A stretch of 64,000 nt of DNA from an uncultured Bacteroidia bacterium. Lineage in GTDB: Bacteria > Bacteroidota > Bacteroidia > Bacteroidales > UBA932. The stretch is from contig CADBRH010000109.1 of NCBI GenBank assembly GCA_902797035.1, forward strand, positions 1 to 64,000, read 5' to 3'. Under the pieces are notes generated by a model. It did not search any database. It had not been told where the DNA came from and saw only the letters and a list, made by a program, of their open reading frames with translations. Made by a program: the position numbers and the translations under genes. This document shows, in pieces, positions 1 through 8,435 of the stretch. Numbering within the stretch: the first letter of the stretch is position 1; the number at the start of each line of letters is the position of its first letter.

Positions 1-1049
1 ATGCCCTTCTTCCAAGGGAGGAAGTGATATTGCTGATTATCACCGGGATAGACCAGCCAGCGGCCGCTTCCACCGAGGTGAGGACCGCTTCCGGGCCAGT
101 GCTTGAGGTGGACCAGGATCTTGCCAGGGCCGACCTTGTCACCTTGCGCTCCATCGATGAGGGCGGCGGTCATGTCGGCGGTCAACTCGGCCGACTCTGA
201 GAAGCATCCCATATTCCTGCTCCAGCGAGGCTCAGTGATGACGTCGATCTGGGGGCCGAGGAACATGTGAAGACCGACAGCGCGGTACTCCGCGGCCATG
301 ATCTCACCGAACCTGCGCATCATCTCAAGGTCCCCTCCGGCCGTGATGCCAACCTGACCCTCACCGTTGGTGATGTGGGAGAAATACTGGGTTCCGCTCA
401 CGTGTCCCCCGAGCTTGGCGCTGTGACGGGGATCCGATGAGAACATGATAGGGACAGCCAGGTTGCAACCCTCAGCGATCTTCTGCATCCCGTTGGACCA
501 GGCGGCGAATTTGTCGGCGGGGGCCACACCGTTGTTAAGGATGCTGCGGAAGCGCTTCTCCTCAATATAAGACTTGGCGGTGGCGCTCCTTCTCATCTGG
601 CCCATCGCCATCGCTCCGGCGTTCTGCCCTCCGGGGCCGATGGGACCGGCGTATCTCTCCTCCTCGGCCTTTCTCATTGCCTCTTTCTCCTCCTCGGTGT
701 AGTCGTACTTGATCTCACCGCTTTCCCTGACAGCGAAATTAGGATGGAACATCAGGCCTACCTTCTCCTCGAGGGTCATCTGCCCGACAAGGTCGGCGAT
801 ACGTTTCTCCATCGGGAGGCGCCAGTCCTCGTAAGGATCGATCACCCCGTTCCGGTTCATGTCCTTATAGGCGAATCCTTTCCGTGTCAGGATCTGGACA
901 CCCGAGGCAGGGTCATAGCCCAGGTCAGGGCCATTTTTCTGACTGACGAGGTTGTACCCGTCCTTGGTCTCCTCAACCCATTTTGGGCCGCAGGAGCAGA
1001 CCGCGACAACGCAGGCCGCGACTGATAATAGAAGGAATAACCGTTTCAT
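1..1049 (-). CDS. Glycoside hydrolase family 3 beta-glucosidase-like lipoprotein, 3' end cut by window
   Basis: Reverse-strand reading from the ATG at 1049 stays open to the window edge, giving 349 residues of a longer protein. It starts with a hydrophobic signal ending in VCSC (probable lipobox), then a linker and the N-terminal (beta/alpha) barrel of GH3: 'MTLEEKVGLM' near residue 95 and the 'KHWPGSG' block near residue 325 are family landmarks. The catalytic Asp and the second domain lie outside the window. GH3 enzymes release non-reducing-end beta-linked sugars such as glucose or xylose; substrate cannot be told here. A promoter-like pair lies just upstream. Probably secreted to the periplasm or outer membrane. 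Confidence 0.9.
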   Translation of the reverse strand, partial: MKRLFLLLSVAACVVAVCSCGPKWVEETKDGYNLVSQKNGPDLGYDPASGVQILTRKGFAYKDMNRNGVIDPYEDWRLPMEKRIADLVGQMTLEEKVGLMFHPNFAVRESGEIKYDYTEEEKEAMRKAEEERYAGPIGPGGQNAGAMAMGQMRRSATAKSYIEEKRFRSILNNGVAPADKFAAWSNGMQKIAEGCNLAVPIMFSSDPRHSAKLGGHVSGTQYFSHITNGEGQVGITAGGDLEMMRRFGEIMAAEYRAVGLHMFLGPQIDVITEPRWSRNMGCFSESAELTADMTAALIDGAQGDKVGPGKILVHLKHWPGSGPHLGGSGRWLVYPGDNQQYHFLPWKKG

Positions 1050-1074
1050 AAATCAGGGATTGGTTTCAATTTAA

Positions 1075-1106
1075 GCAATATACATTATTTCCGCCTATAA
1101 TGCAAA
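1075..1106 (-). promoter_or_regulatory. Promoter-like element for the GH3 gene
   Basis: On the minus strand TTTG (1106-1103) and TATATTGC (1082-1075) are separated by 20 bases, close to the Bacteroidota consensus TTTG-N19-TAnnTTTG. The predicted leader is about 20 nt. The -7 box deviates from consensus in its last bases. Confidence 0.45.
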
Positions 1107-1163
1107 TAATCGGTCTCTTAGCGAAAAACGCGTATATTAGTCCGGAAAAAAGTGTATAAAACG

Positions 1164-2105
1164 ATGAGAATGAACATTCCCCTTATGGGCACACTGATTG
1201 GCCTGTCCATAATTGTCTGTCCCCTGCTCTATTTCTTTGTCGGGCCCGCCCTTGACACCAACCAGCTCGCGACCCTGAGGGTTTTAGGCATAATCGCCGC
1301 CTGCAGCGCCGCCTATTGCTTCATCATCGGCGAGCTGACCGGGAACAACAGCCAGATGGACAAGCTCTGGAGCATCCTTCCAGTCGCCTACACCTGGATC
1401 ATCGCCGCCCGAGGTGGAATGAGCCCACGACTCGTGGTGATGGCTGTTCTGGCGACAATCTGGGGCTGCCGCCTGACCTACAATTTCGCTCGTAAAGGGG
1501 CATACAAACTCAAATTCTGGGAGGGAGAGGAAGATTACCGCTGGGGTGTTCTGCGCTCCGTACCTGCCTTAAGGAAACGCTGGACCTGGGCTCTCTTCGA
1601 CCTCTTGTTCATCTCGGTTTACCAGAACGCCTTGATACTCATGACCACCTTCTCCGCGCTGGTCTCCATGAACTCGACGGTACCATTCGGATGGGTGGAT
1701 GTGATCGCCGCGACCCTGACGCTCGGCTTCATCATCCTCGAGACAATAGCCGACGAGCAGCAGTGGAAGTTCCAGACCACGAAATGGACGATGATCAAGG
1801 CAGGGCAAAAGCTCGAGGACCTTCCCGCCCCCTACAATAAAGGGTTCAACACCACCGGCTTATGGGGTGTCAGCCGTCACCCGAACTATCTCGGGGAACA
1901 GGGCATCTGGGCCTCGTTCTACATCTTCTCAATCGGTGCCGGGATAGGCGTGATCAACTGGAGCGTCATCGGAGCCCTCTTGCTGATTGTCTTGTTCCAA
2001 GGCAGTTCCGCCTTGGGAGAGGAGATCAGTTCAGGAAAATACCCCGAGTACCGACTCTATCAGGAGAAGGTCCCGAGGTTCATCCCACTCTGGAGACATG
2101 AGTAG
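1164..2105 (+). CDS. DUF1295 / steroid 5-alpha-reductase-like membrane protein
   Basis: A 313-residue multi-pass membrane protein (about seven hydrophobic segments). The block SRHPNYLGE around residue 238 and the preceding 'FNTTGLWG' are the signature of the C-terminal steroid 5-alpha-reductase / isoprenylcysteine methyltransferase-like fold (DUF1295). Members are presumed NAD(P)H-dependent reductases or methyltransferases of lipids; the true substrate is unknown. The frame opens with GTG at 1152, but ATG at 1164 is preferred because a TATATTAG box at 1133-1140 would leave a normal leader. It converges with the flavodoxin gene, leaving 3 bases between stops. Confidence 0.85.
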   Translation: MRMNIPLMGTLIGLSIIVCPLLYFFVGPALDTNQLATLRVLGIIAACSAAYCFIIGELTGNNSQMDKLWSILPVAYTWIIAARGGMSPRLVVMAVLATIWGCRLTYNFARKGAYKLKFWEGEEDYRWGVLRSVPALRKRWTWALFDLLFISVYQNALILMTTFSALVSMNSTVPFGWVDVIAATLTLGFIILETIADEQQWKFQTTKWTMIKAGQKLEDLPAPYNKGFNTTGLWGVSRHPNYLGEQGIWASFYIFSIGAGIGVINWSVIGALLLIVLFQGSSALGEEISSGKYPEYRLYQEKVPRFIPLWRHE

Positions 2106-2108
2106 GTC

Positions 2109-2924
2109 CTACCTCAACACCTGGGTAAAGACAGGGGCTTTGCCGTCCTCAACGAGGACATAGACTTTGATGGAGCGTCCCGCCATCTCATCTGGCATGC
2201 CTTCCCTCGGGGTGTCCTTGGCCGTGAATAAATATTCCATGCCTCCGGGAATGGCGCGGGAGGCGACAGTCTCGGCCTTGGCGCTTATCATCGGATAATC
2301 CCCCACCGCGGCGTCGAACAGCGCCGACTCGTCAGGAGTGACATCACGGGGCTCGGAGAAATCCTCCAGCGCCTGTCCCTCACCCTCGACGAAACCGCCG
2401 GCGACCAGGAAGCGCTCTACCTCCTCGGGAGCGTCCTCGACACGCGCGGCGCGGACACCATATCCAGGAAGTATCTCTGTGTCAGGAAGTTTCTTTTTCA
2501 GGTCCTGTATACTAGAGTCAAGTCCTCCGCTACCGAAAGTGCAGAAAGGAACTACTTTCTTCCCGCTGAGATCAATCTCCTTCAAGACCGTCTCGATCGG
2601 GGTGGCGTAGGTCCCGAACCAGATCGGATAGCCCAGGAATACCACGTCGTAGGAATTGATGTCGGAGACGACCGGTTGAATCTCAGGTGATTCGCCGTCC
2701 AACTCTTTGCGGCTACGCTCGATGGTGGCCTGGAAATCCCCGTCGTAAGGGATAGTGGGGACAATGGCCTCGATGTCGGCCCCTAATTTACTCTGAATAG
2801 CCTCCGCTACCGCTTTAGTCCCCCCGTTCTGGGAATAGTACAACACTAGTATCTTCGGGGATTTCTCCTTCGCGCAGCAAACCGCCAGCAAAGCGACGGC
2901 GGCGATAATCAAAAGTTTTCTCAT
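2109..2924 (-). CDS. Flavodoxin-like exported protein (probable lipoprotein)
   Basis: 271 residues. An N-terminal hydrophobic signal ends at 'LLAVCC', a weak lipobox. Residues 24-170 are flavodoxin-like: 'LVLYYSQNGGT' is the FMN phosphate loop, followed by the alternating strands of the fold ('DVVFLGYPIWFG', 'VVPFCTFGSGGLDSS'). The C-terminal 90 residues have no recognised domain. Flavodoxins carry electrons on FMN and are usually cytoplasmic, so export implies a periplasmic redox role; this is inference. The next upstream gene (2946-3911) is 21 bases away on the same strand and may be co-transcribed. Confidence 0.82.
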   Translation of the reverse strand: MRKLLIIAAVALLAVCCAKEKSPKILVLYYSQNGGTKAVAEAIQSKLGADIEAIVPTIPYDGDFQATIERSRKELDGESPEIQPVVSDINSYDVVFLGYPIWFGTYATPIETVLKEIDLSGKKVVPFCTFGSGGLDSSIQDLKKKLPDTEILPGYGVRAARVEDAPEEVERFLVAGGFVEGEGQALEDFSEPRDVTPDESALFDAAVGDYPMISAKAETVASRAIPGGMEYLFTAKDTPREGMPDEMAGRSIKVYVLVEDGKAPVFTQVLR

Positions 2925-2945
2925 AAAGTTGATATTTAATTAGTT

Positions 2946-3911
2946 CTACTTTTCAGTCAAGGCGGCCTTCAGGATGTCGTAATAGACATATGGATTGTCC
3001 ACAGTGGTAGGGTTTATGTGGTAGGGTCGACCGGAGGCGCTAACGTCGCATATTCCCCAATGAATACCGTCGCAAGTGTCGTCGTACGAGCCGAAAACGG
3101 CGTACTCGGTGGCGCCGAGAGCCCATTCCACCCTCCTCTTCCATTCCTGGGCGTCCACCCTGGCCCAATCCTGAGGGGGAACACCGGCGTTCGGGGCGCA
3201 GAAGCGGACCTTGCCGTCAGAGCTCTCGGAGTAGTTCCTGTAGCCCCATCCGTCGGAAGGGCGGGCGTCGATGGGATCGTTGACCTGGCAGGTGCCGAGA
3301 CGGAACTTGGCGAGATTGTCCTTCTCCTCATCGGGAGTGTTCTCCCAAAGCGGCCAGAAGGTGTCCCCGGGGAGGAAAACGACCATCAGGGGCCTGTCGT
3401 CACCGAATCCGTAACGGCGGTAGGCAGGATCCTGGGCATATTTCTCCCACACGAACCCGGCCACCTCATTCCAATACTTCATAGTCCAGGCGGCGGGATT
3501 GCCTATGAATATGACGAACTGCATGTCCTTCTCGTGGCAGACTTGCACAATGTTGTCCAGCATCTTGCCGTACCCGGGCCAGTTGAGCCCGTCCCCGTTG
3601 TCCAGGTGGATCCGGCCGCCCTCCCCCATCTCCCACTCGGGGGGATTGGTGAAATCGACGCTTACCACCTTGATCCCGGCGTCCTTCACTTTCTGGAGGA
3701 TGTCGCGGACCTGGTCGATGTCTCGGTAGTCATGGGCGGGGTTCCACTGGTCCTGGACAAGGAAAGTGGAGCCGGTGTTGGCGCTCCTGCAGCAAATAAG
3801 GAGATGGCAGACCGGCACAGGCCCGTCTTGATTCACAGCCTTCTTGTCAGAGCATGAGACGAGGGTCAGCGAGAGCAGGCCGATGATAAGGGCTAAACGA
3901 GTGAGTCTCAT
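2946..3911 (-). CDS. Lipoprotein with glycoside-hydrolase-like (GH71/GH99-type) barrel
   Basis: 321 residues. Signal with lipobox LVSC, lipidated Cys at residue 20. The rest reads like a TIM-barrel polysaccharide hydrolase relative: 'AGIKVVSVDFTNP', a 'FVIFIGNPAAW' strand, 'RPLMVVFLPGD' and a C-terminal 'FGSYDDTCDGIHWGI' with acidic residues at strand ends. Such surface proteins of Bacteroidales act on glycans, but I cannot assign a family with certainty and the catalytic acids are not proven. Precedes the flavodoxin-like gene by 21 bases. Alternative: a non-catalytic glycan-binding protein. Confidence 0.7.
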   Translation of the reverse strand: MRLTRLALIIGLLSLTLVSCSDKKAVNQDGPVPVCHLLICCRSANTGSTFLVQDQWNPAHDYRDIDQVRDILQKVKDAGIKVVSVDFTNPPEWEMGEGGRIHLDNGDGLNWPGYGKMLDNIVQVCHEKDMQFVIFIGNPAAWTMKYWNEVAGFVWEKYAQDPAYRRYGFGDDRPLMVVFLPGDTFWPLWENTPDEEKDNLAKFRLGTCQVNDPIDARPSDGWGYRNYSESSDGKVRFCAPNAGVPPQDWARVDAQEWKRRVEWALGATEYAVFGSYDDTCDGIHWGICDVSASGRPYHINPTTVDNPYVYYDILKAALTEK

Positions 3912-3949
3912 ATTTTTTTACTTTACGCGAACTTACAAATTATTATCGT

Positions 3950-3957
3950 TATATTTG
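3950..3957 (+). promoter_or_regulatory. -7 promoter box upstream of S9 peptidase
   Basis: TATATTTG matches the Bacteroidota -7 consensus exactly and gives a leader of about 25 nt to the ATG at 3989. No clear TTTG lies 19 bases upstream, so the -33 half is weak. Confidence 0.5.
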
Positions 3958-3988
3958 ACAACAACGGACATTAACACAATCTCATTAT

Positions 3989-6841
3989 ATGCGTGAAACC
4001 CGATTTTTCCTGATGGCGGCGATAATCGCCGTCTTAGGAAGCCAGAACACGCTTCTGGCCCAAAAGAAACCGCTTGACCACGACGTTTACGACTCATGGC
4101 AGAGCGTGTCCGGTTTGAAACTCAGCGACGACGGAAAGGCCATGGTCTGGATGGTGAACCCTCAGGAGGGGGACGGGACACTGTATGTACGCTCCACCCC
4201 TGTCACCAAGAAAGGCTCGAAGAAGGGAGCCGCGGCCAAAACCATCTCGATCCCGAGAGGATACCAGCCCACCATCGACCCTGACGGGGAATGGGTCGTC
4301 TGCAGGATAAAGCCCGAGTTCGCCAAGACGAGGCAGGAGCGAATCGATAAGAAAAAGAAAGATGACACCGCTAAAGACACTCTCGCGGTGATAGATATTA
4401 CCTCGATGATTGTCAAGAAATTCCCGTCAGTGGATTCATATTCATCTGGCAGATTCGGGATGCCTTTCGTCGCCTACAAGTCATCCTGGAAGAACGGGAA
4501 AGACCGGAAGAGCGGCCTGATCCTGCTCACCCCCGGGTCATGGAAGGCCGACACCTTGAAATATATTGACAACTACACGTTCAGCGGAGACGGGAGTCTT
4601 CTCGCTATGACCGCGAAGAAGGACAAGAAAGACTCGCTGTCCGCTACAGCCCTTGTCCTCGCCAGGTATTCACAGCCCGGCCTTGTCCTCGACACATTGA
4701 AGAAGGGAGCGGAGGAGTATTTCCGCCCCGCATTCGACGACACGGGATCGAGAATCGCTTTCACGGCCACTACCGACACAAACAAGACCGGAAGCAAACG
4801 CTGCGCGATGTTCCTGGCGACCGGCGCGGGAAGCCCTGACGTGGGTGTTTCCGAACTGATTCCTCAGGGAGTGAAGGTGGAAGGCACTGACGGATGGACT
4901 CTTACCGAGAACAGCGACATGTATTTCACCCCCGACGGGAGCAGGATAATGACCGGGATCGCTCCCATCCGGCCTCCCAAGGACACTTCAATAATCGATT
5001 TCGAGACGGCCCAGCTGGACATCTGGAACTGGGACGCCATCCTGACCCCTCCCCAGCAGAAGAAGAGGCTTGACGGTATTGTGAAAAAGACCTACTCCGC
5101 GGTGATCAACCTTAAGGACAACCCAGGCAAAATCATTCCGCTGACCACATCATTCAACGACAACATCAGACTGATAGCCGGCGGTAAGTCCGAGTGGGCC
5201 CTGTCACGTGACAACACTGATTTCGCGAGGGAGTCCATGTGGACGGATGGTAATTTCAGCGACTATTATCTCGTGAACCTCAATGACGGAAGCCGCAAGA
5301 CCATAGTCAAAGGTTTCAACGCCAGTCGTTTGGATGTTTCCCCGGAGGGCAAGTACCTTATCTGGTTCGACAGCGGCGACCGCCAGTGGCACACCTACGA
5401 GATCGCTACCGGAACCACCGCGAACCTCACAGGCCAGACTGGAGTCGCTTTCCATGACGAGCTGGACGACCATCCGACAGCATATCCCGGGCCGTACGAG
5501 AGCATGCCTAAATGGCTAGATGGCGACCAGGCCGCGCTTATTGTGGACAGATACGACGTTTGGAGATTCTCACCCGACGGCACAAAGGCCGAGAATCTAA
5601 CCGGAGGAACCGGAAGAAAGACCGGTAACAGGTTCAAAATCCTCGACCTCAGGGCTGACAAACGCACCGAGAACGAGCGCAGAAGCGGTCTCGTCAAGTC
5701 TTGGGACCCTAAGGAGACACTTCTCCTGACAGTCCTGAACGAGAACGACAAGAAAAACGGCTACGGGAAGGTCAACTTGGCCAAGCCCGCGAAAACCCTG
5801 ACATATTTCACGGATACCGTCACTTTCCAGAGCCCTTTGATGGCCCCTGACGGTTCCATAGCCTATCTTAAGGGCAATTTCAGGAATCCTTTCGACGTGT
5901 ACGTCACAAGCGACTTCTTCGCCTCCAGCGAGAAGCTGAGCGCCATCAATCCCCAGATATCCGACTATCGCTGGGGCAGCGCTAATCTCTTCGAGTGGAA
6001 CGCGTACGACGGGACTCCGCTGAAGGGAATAGTCTTCATCCCGGACGGCATCAAGCCAGGCGAGAAACTGCCTGTCATGATCTATTTCTACGAGAAATAC
6101 TCCGACCAGCTTTACAATCACTGGCAACCCGCCCCCTCACGCTCCACTGTCAATCTAAGCTTCTACACATCAAGAGGTTATGTGGTTTTTGTCCCGGACA
6201 TCGTCTATAAGGACGGGCATCCCGGCGAGAGCGCGTACAATTGTATCTGCTCAGGGGCGGAGGCGCTCTGCGAGAAATATCTTTTCGCCGACAAGACCAG
6301 AATGGCCATCCAGGGGCAAAGTTGGGGAGGTTACCAGACAGCGTGGCTGGTAACCAAGACCGACATGTTCGCCGCCGCCGGAGCCGGGGCGCCTGTCAGC
6401 AACATGACTTCCGCCTATGGTGGCATCCGCTGGGAATCAGGAATGACCAGGGCTGGACAGTATGAGAACGGCCAGAGCCGCATCGGAAAGACACTATGGG
6501 ACGAGGGCGGACTTGACCTTTACATCGAGAACTCCCCGATATTCCACGCCGACAAGGTCAACACTCCCCTCCTGATCATGCATAACGACAACGACGGGGC
6601 CGTGCCGTGGTATCAGGGAATAGAGTATTTCTCCGACCTGAGACGACTCGGCAAACCGTGCTGGCTCCTGGAATATAACAACGAGGCGCACAACCTCGTG
6701 GAGAGGCGAAACTGCAAGGATCTCTCAAAGCGGCTCCAGCAGTTCTTCGACCATTACCTTAAAGGCGCCCCCATGCCAGCGTGGATGAAGACCGGCGTGC
6801 CGACCGACCGAAAGGGTGAGTATTTCGGGTTTGAGTATTAA
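3989..6841 (+). CDS. S9 family serine peptidase (prolyl oligopeptidase type)
   Basis: 950 residues, signal peptide ending at LLAQ near residue 24, so periplasmic. Residues about 30-650 form a WD/beta-propeller-like region (many 'DG..L' turns such as 'SPEGKYLIW', 'FSPDGT'). The C-terminal alpha/beta hydrolase carries the triad: Ser778 in GQSWGGY, Asp869 in 'HNDNDGAV', His901 in 'NNEAHN'. Family members cut oligopeptides, often after Pro or removing dipeptides. The size is larger than typical DPP4-like members (about 720), mainly in the propeller part. Converges with the LytTR gene, 2 bases between stops. Confidence 0.93.
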   Translation: MRETRFFLMAAIIAVLGSQNTLLAQKKPLDHDVYDSWQSVSGLKLSDDGKAMVWMVNPQEGDGTLYVRSTPVTKKGSKKGAAAKTISIPRGYQPTIDPDGEWVVCRIKPEFAKTRQERIDKKKKDDTAKDTLAVIDITSMIVKKFPSVDSYSSGRFGMPFVAYKSSWKNGKDRKSGLILLTPGSWKADTLKYIDNYTFSGDGSLLAMTAKKDKKDSLSATALVLARYSQPGLVLDTLKKGAEEYFRPAFDDTGSRIAFTATTDTNKTGSKRCAMFLATGAGSPDVGVSELIPQGVKVEGTDGWTLTENSDMYFTPDGSRIMTGIAPIRPPKDTSIIDFETAQLDIWNWDAILTPPQQKKRLDGIVKKTYSAVINLKDNPGKIIPLTTSFNDNIRLIAGGKSEWALSRDNTDFARESMWTDGNFSDYYLVNLNDGSRKTIVKGFNASRLDVSPEGKYLIWFDSGDRQWHTYEIATGTTANLTGQTGVAFHDELDDHPTAYPGPYESMPKWLDGDQAALIVDRYDVWRFSPDGTKAENLTGGTGRKTGNRFKILDLRADKRTENERRSGLVKSWDPKETLLLTVLNENDKKNGYGKVNLAKPAKTLTYFTDTVTFQSPLMAPDGSIAYLKGNFRNPFDVYVTSDFFASSEKLSAINPQISDYRWGSANLFEWNAYDGTPLKGIVFIPDGIKPGEKLPVMIYFYEKYSDQLYNHWQPAPSRSTVNLSFYTSRGYVVFVPDIVYKDGHPGESAYNCICSGAEALCEKYLFADKTRMAIQGQSWGGYQTAWLVTKTDMFAAAGAGAPVSNMTSAYGGIRWESGMTRAGQYENGQSRIGKTLWDEGGLDLYIENSPIFHADKVNTPLLIMHNDNDGAVPWYQGIEYFSDLRRLGKPCWLLEYNNEAHNLVERRNCKDLSKRLQQFFDHYLKGAPMPAWMKTGVPTDRKGEYFGFEY

Positions 6842-6843
6842 AC

Positions 6844-7662
6844 CTACAGCATGTCGGCCAGGTTCTGGTAGTACCTTTTGCTGACTGGTATCCGGCCGAC
6901 TCCCTCGCGGATGAACTCCGTGTAGATGACACCGTCTTTTCCCCGGCTCAGCAATCTGACGTGCCGGGGATTGACGTAATATGATCTGTGGCATCTGACA
7001 AAGCCATGCCTCGCGGCGTCCTCCTCGAAGCTCTTCATAGAGTTACGGAGTTGGTAAACCCGGGTCTTGTCATTGTCCAAGTAGTTGATTTTAATGTAGT
7101 TCTCGTCAGCCTCGATAAAAAGGACGGCAGACGGGTCGATTGTCAGCTTGAGGCGTTTATGCTCGTCCCTGAACTTGATGAGAGTCTCTTCCGGTTCTTT
7201 CGCGGTATTCTCAAGATCCAAGGATTTATTTATGATTATCCTTGTCGCGATGGCGATGATGTACGGATAGACCAGCGTGAGGAACAGAATTTTGAATGAA
7301 TACGACAATGCGGTGAAATACGGCATCCCCTCGGCTTTAAGATAGAACAGGGAAATGTAAAGGGCGAAGAAAAAAGCGCTGACCAGAACCTCGCCGAGGC
7401 ACCAAAGGATATAATGCCACCACTTGAACGGGACATATTTGTACAACACGCTGAAAACCAACCTTGTCAGCGAGAGAACACTGACCATGATACAGCAAAG
7501 CATCAACAGGTGGAATGTCCAGCTTTTCCCTCCGATATCCATGACCTCCCGGAAAGAGAAAGGATCGTAAACGAATATGAAGAAGAAAAAGAAAAACGGA
7601 AGAAGAACCGCGTACTTGACCTGGTTACGGTACTCTTTCGAGACTCTCAACATCGTGTCCAT
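6844..7662 (-). CDS. Membrane-anchored LytTR transcriptional regulator
   Basis: 272 residues from the ATG at 7662; a GTG at 7680 is in frame but less likely. Four hydrophobic segments fill residues about 15-155, with no recognisable sensor domain. Residues about 170-272 are a LytTR DNA-binding domain: 'SAVLFIEADENYIKINYL', 'RNSMKSFEEDAARHGFVRCHRSYYVN' and the final 'VPVSKRYYQNLADML'. LytTR domains bind direct repeats upstream of targets. No histidine kinase is adjacent. Repeats of TTTYGTCAC in the intergenic region beside it are candidate sites for itself or for the divergent gene at 7853. Confidence 0.88.
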   Translation of the reverse strand: MDTMLRVSKEYRNQVKYAVLLPFFFFFFIFVYDPFSFREVMDIGGKSWTFHLLMLCCIMVSVLSLTRLVFSVLYKYVPFKWWHYILWCLGEVLVSAFFFALYISLFYLKAEGMPYFTALSYSFKILFLTLVYPYIIAIATRIIINKSLDLENTAKEPEETLIKFRDEHKRLKLTIDPSAVLFIEADENYIKINYLDNDKTRVYQLRNSMKSFEEDAARHGFVRCHRSYYVNPRHVRLLSRGKDGVIYTEFIREGVGRIPVSKRYYQNLADML

Positions 7663-7690
7663 AGTTGCATTATTTATCACTTATAATATA

Positions 7691-7799
7691 GTGACGAAAA
7701 TTCAAGTCCTATATTTTTGTCACAAATTTAATAGAATATTTCCGCCATACAACTATTTAATCACAATATATTAACTATAGACCACAACAATTTCGTCAC
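7691..7799. repeat. Three copies of a TTTYGTCAC-type motif between divergent genes
   Basis: GTGACGAAAA (7691-7700, inverted) faces TTTTTGTCAC (7714-7723), and TTTCGTCAC recurs at 7791-7799. The first two make an inverted repeat with one mismatch in ten. The third overlaps the likely -33 box of the gene at 7853. They are plausible operator sites for the adjacent LytTR regulator. Confidence 0.45.
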
Positions 7800-7822
7800 A
7801 ATACATTAATGCTTTAGCTTTG
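7791..7822 (+). promoter_or_regulatory. Promoter for hotdog-fold gene
   Basis: TAGCTTTG (7815-7822) fits the TAnnTTTG box; TTTCG (7791-7795) lies where the TTTG box is expected. Leader about 24 nt. The -33 half coincides with a TTTCGTCAC motif copy. Confidence 0.5.
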
Positions 7823-7852
7823 TGTTCAGCTAAGGAATAATATCATAACGCG

Positions 7853-8416
7853 ATGAACACTTTCGAATACACGATCAACCAGGACGCCGCGGCGAAAGAC
7901 GGCATGGTTAAAATCGCCTCGATTTGCGGTTTCATTGTCAACGCGGCGTACAGAACCCTGAACGAGGAAGGATACGGGATGTGTACCCTGTCCAAATGCA
8001 CTTTTGAGATCGACGAGAGACCGAAAACCGGTGACTCGGTCAACATAATCGTGAATAACGGCCTTAACAATATTGTTACCATACTAAACAGATATGTTTC
8101 CTTAACTGATAGTGAAGGAAATGAGATTGGAAGAGGAAAGATAGAATGGCTGTTGCCGAACTCTTCCCGATTGGGCGTTACAATGGAGAGTCCATCCCGT
8201 TTGGCGCGTCGTTTCATCAACAGATTCCGCGGGATTATGCCTGATATCGACTCGGCCGCCGGCCTTCAGATCAGGATAGACATGGATTTCAACGAGGAGG
8301 CCCGCCAAAGGAGCGATTTCTCCGTCGCTTTCAAGAAGATCTGCGACTCAAGGTTTTTCTTCCTCGCACGTTCCGGCTCTGACACACTCTGCAGGGCTAT
8401 GCTCCAGACCGCGTGA
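7853..8416 (+). CDS. Acyl-ACP thioesterase-like hotdog-fold protein
   Basis: 187 residues, no signal. The first 120 resemble the N-terminal hotdog domain of bacterial acyl-ACP thioesterases: a long helix region 'MVKIASICGFIVNAAYRTLNEEGYG', then 'LSKCTFEIDERPKTGDSVNI', then the strand 'SLTDSEGNEIGRGKIEWLL'. The second half is short and does not show a full second hotdog, nor do I see the usual catalytic Asn/His pattern. It may therefore bind rather than cleave acyl-ACP. Followed after 19 bases by the fucosidase gene on the same strand. Function uncertain. Confidence 0.6.
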   Translation: MNTFEYTINQDAAAKDGMVKIASICGFIVNAAYRTLNEEGYGMCTLSKCTFEIDERPKTGDSVNIIVNNGLNNIVTILNRYVSLTDSEGNEIGRGKIEWLLPNSSRLGVTMESPSRLARRFINRFRGIMPDIDSAAGLQIRIDMDFNEEARQRSDFSVAFKKICDSRFFFLARSGSDTLCRAMLQTA

Positions 8417-8435
8417 TTTTTCTTATATTAGCGGT

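Noticed and set aside
37..52. TTATCACCGGGAT shared with the inverted repeat after ssb (62270-62281)
   Set aside because: The copy near the window start is ordinary GH3 coding sequence; a 13-base match without flanking similarity is likely chance.
744..1025. Plus-strand open frame of 93 codons
   Set aside because: It is antisense to the GH3 gene, whose reverse-strand protein is clearly homologous to the family.
3018..3857. Plus-strand open frame of 279 codons
   Set aside because: It mirrors the 2946-3911 lipoprotein gene; composition is Val/Gly/His-rich as expected of a GC-rich antisense frame, with no domain.
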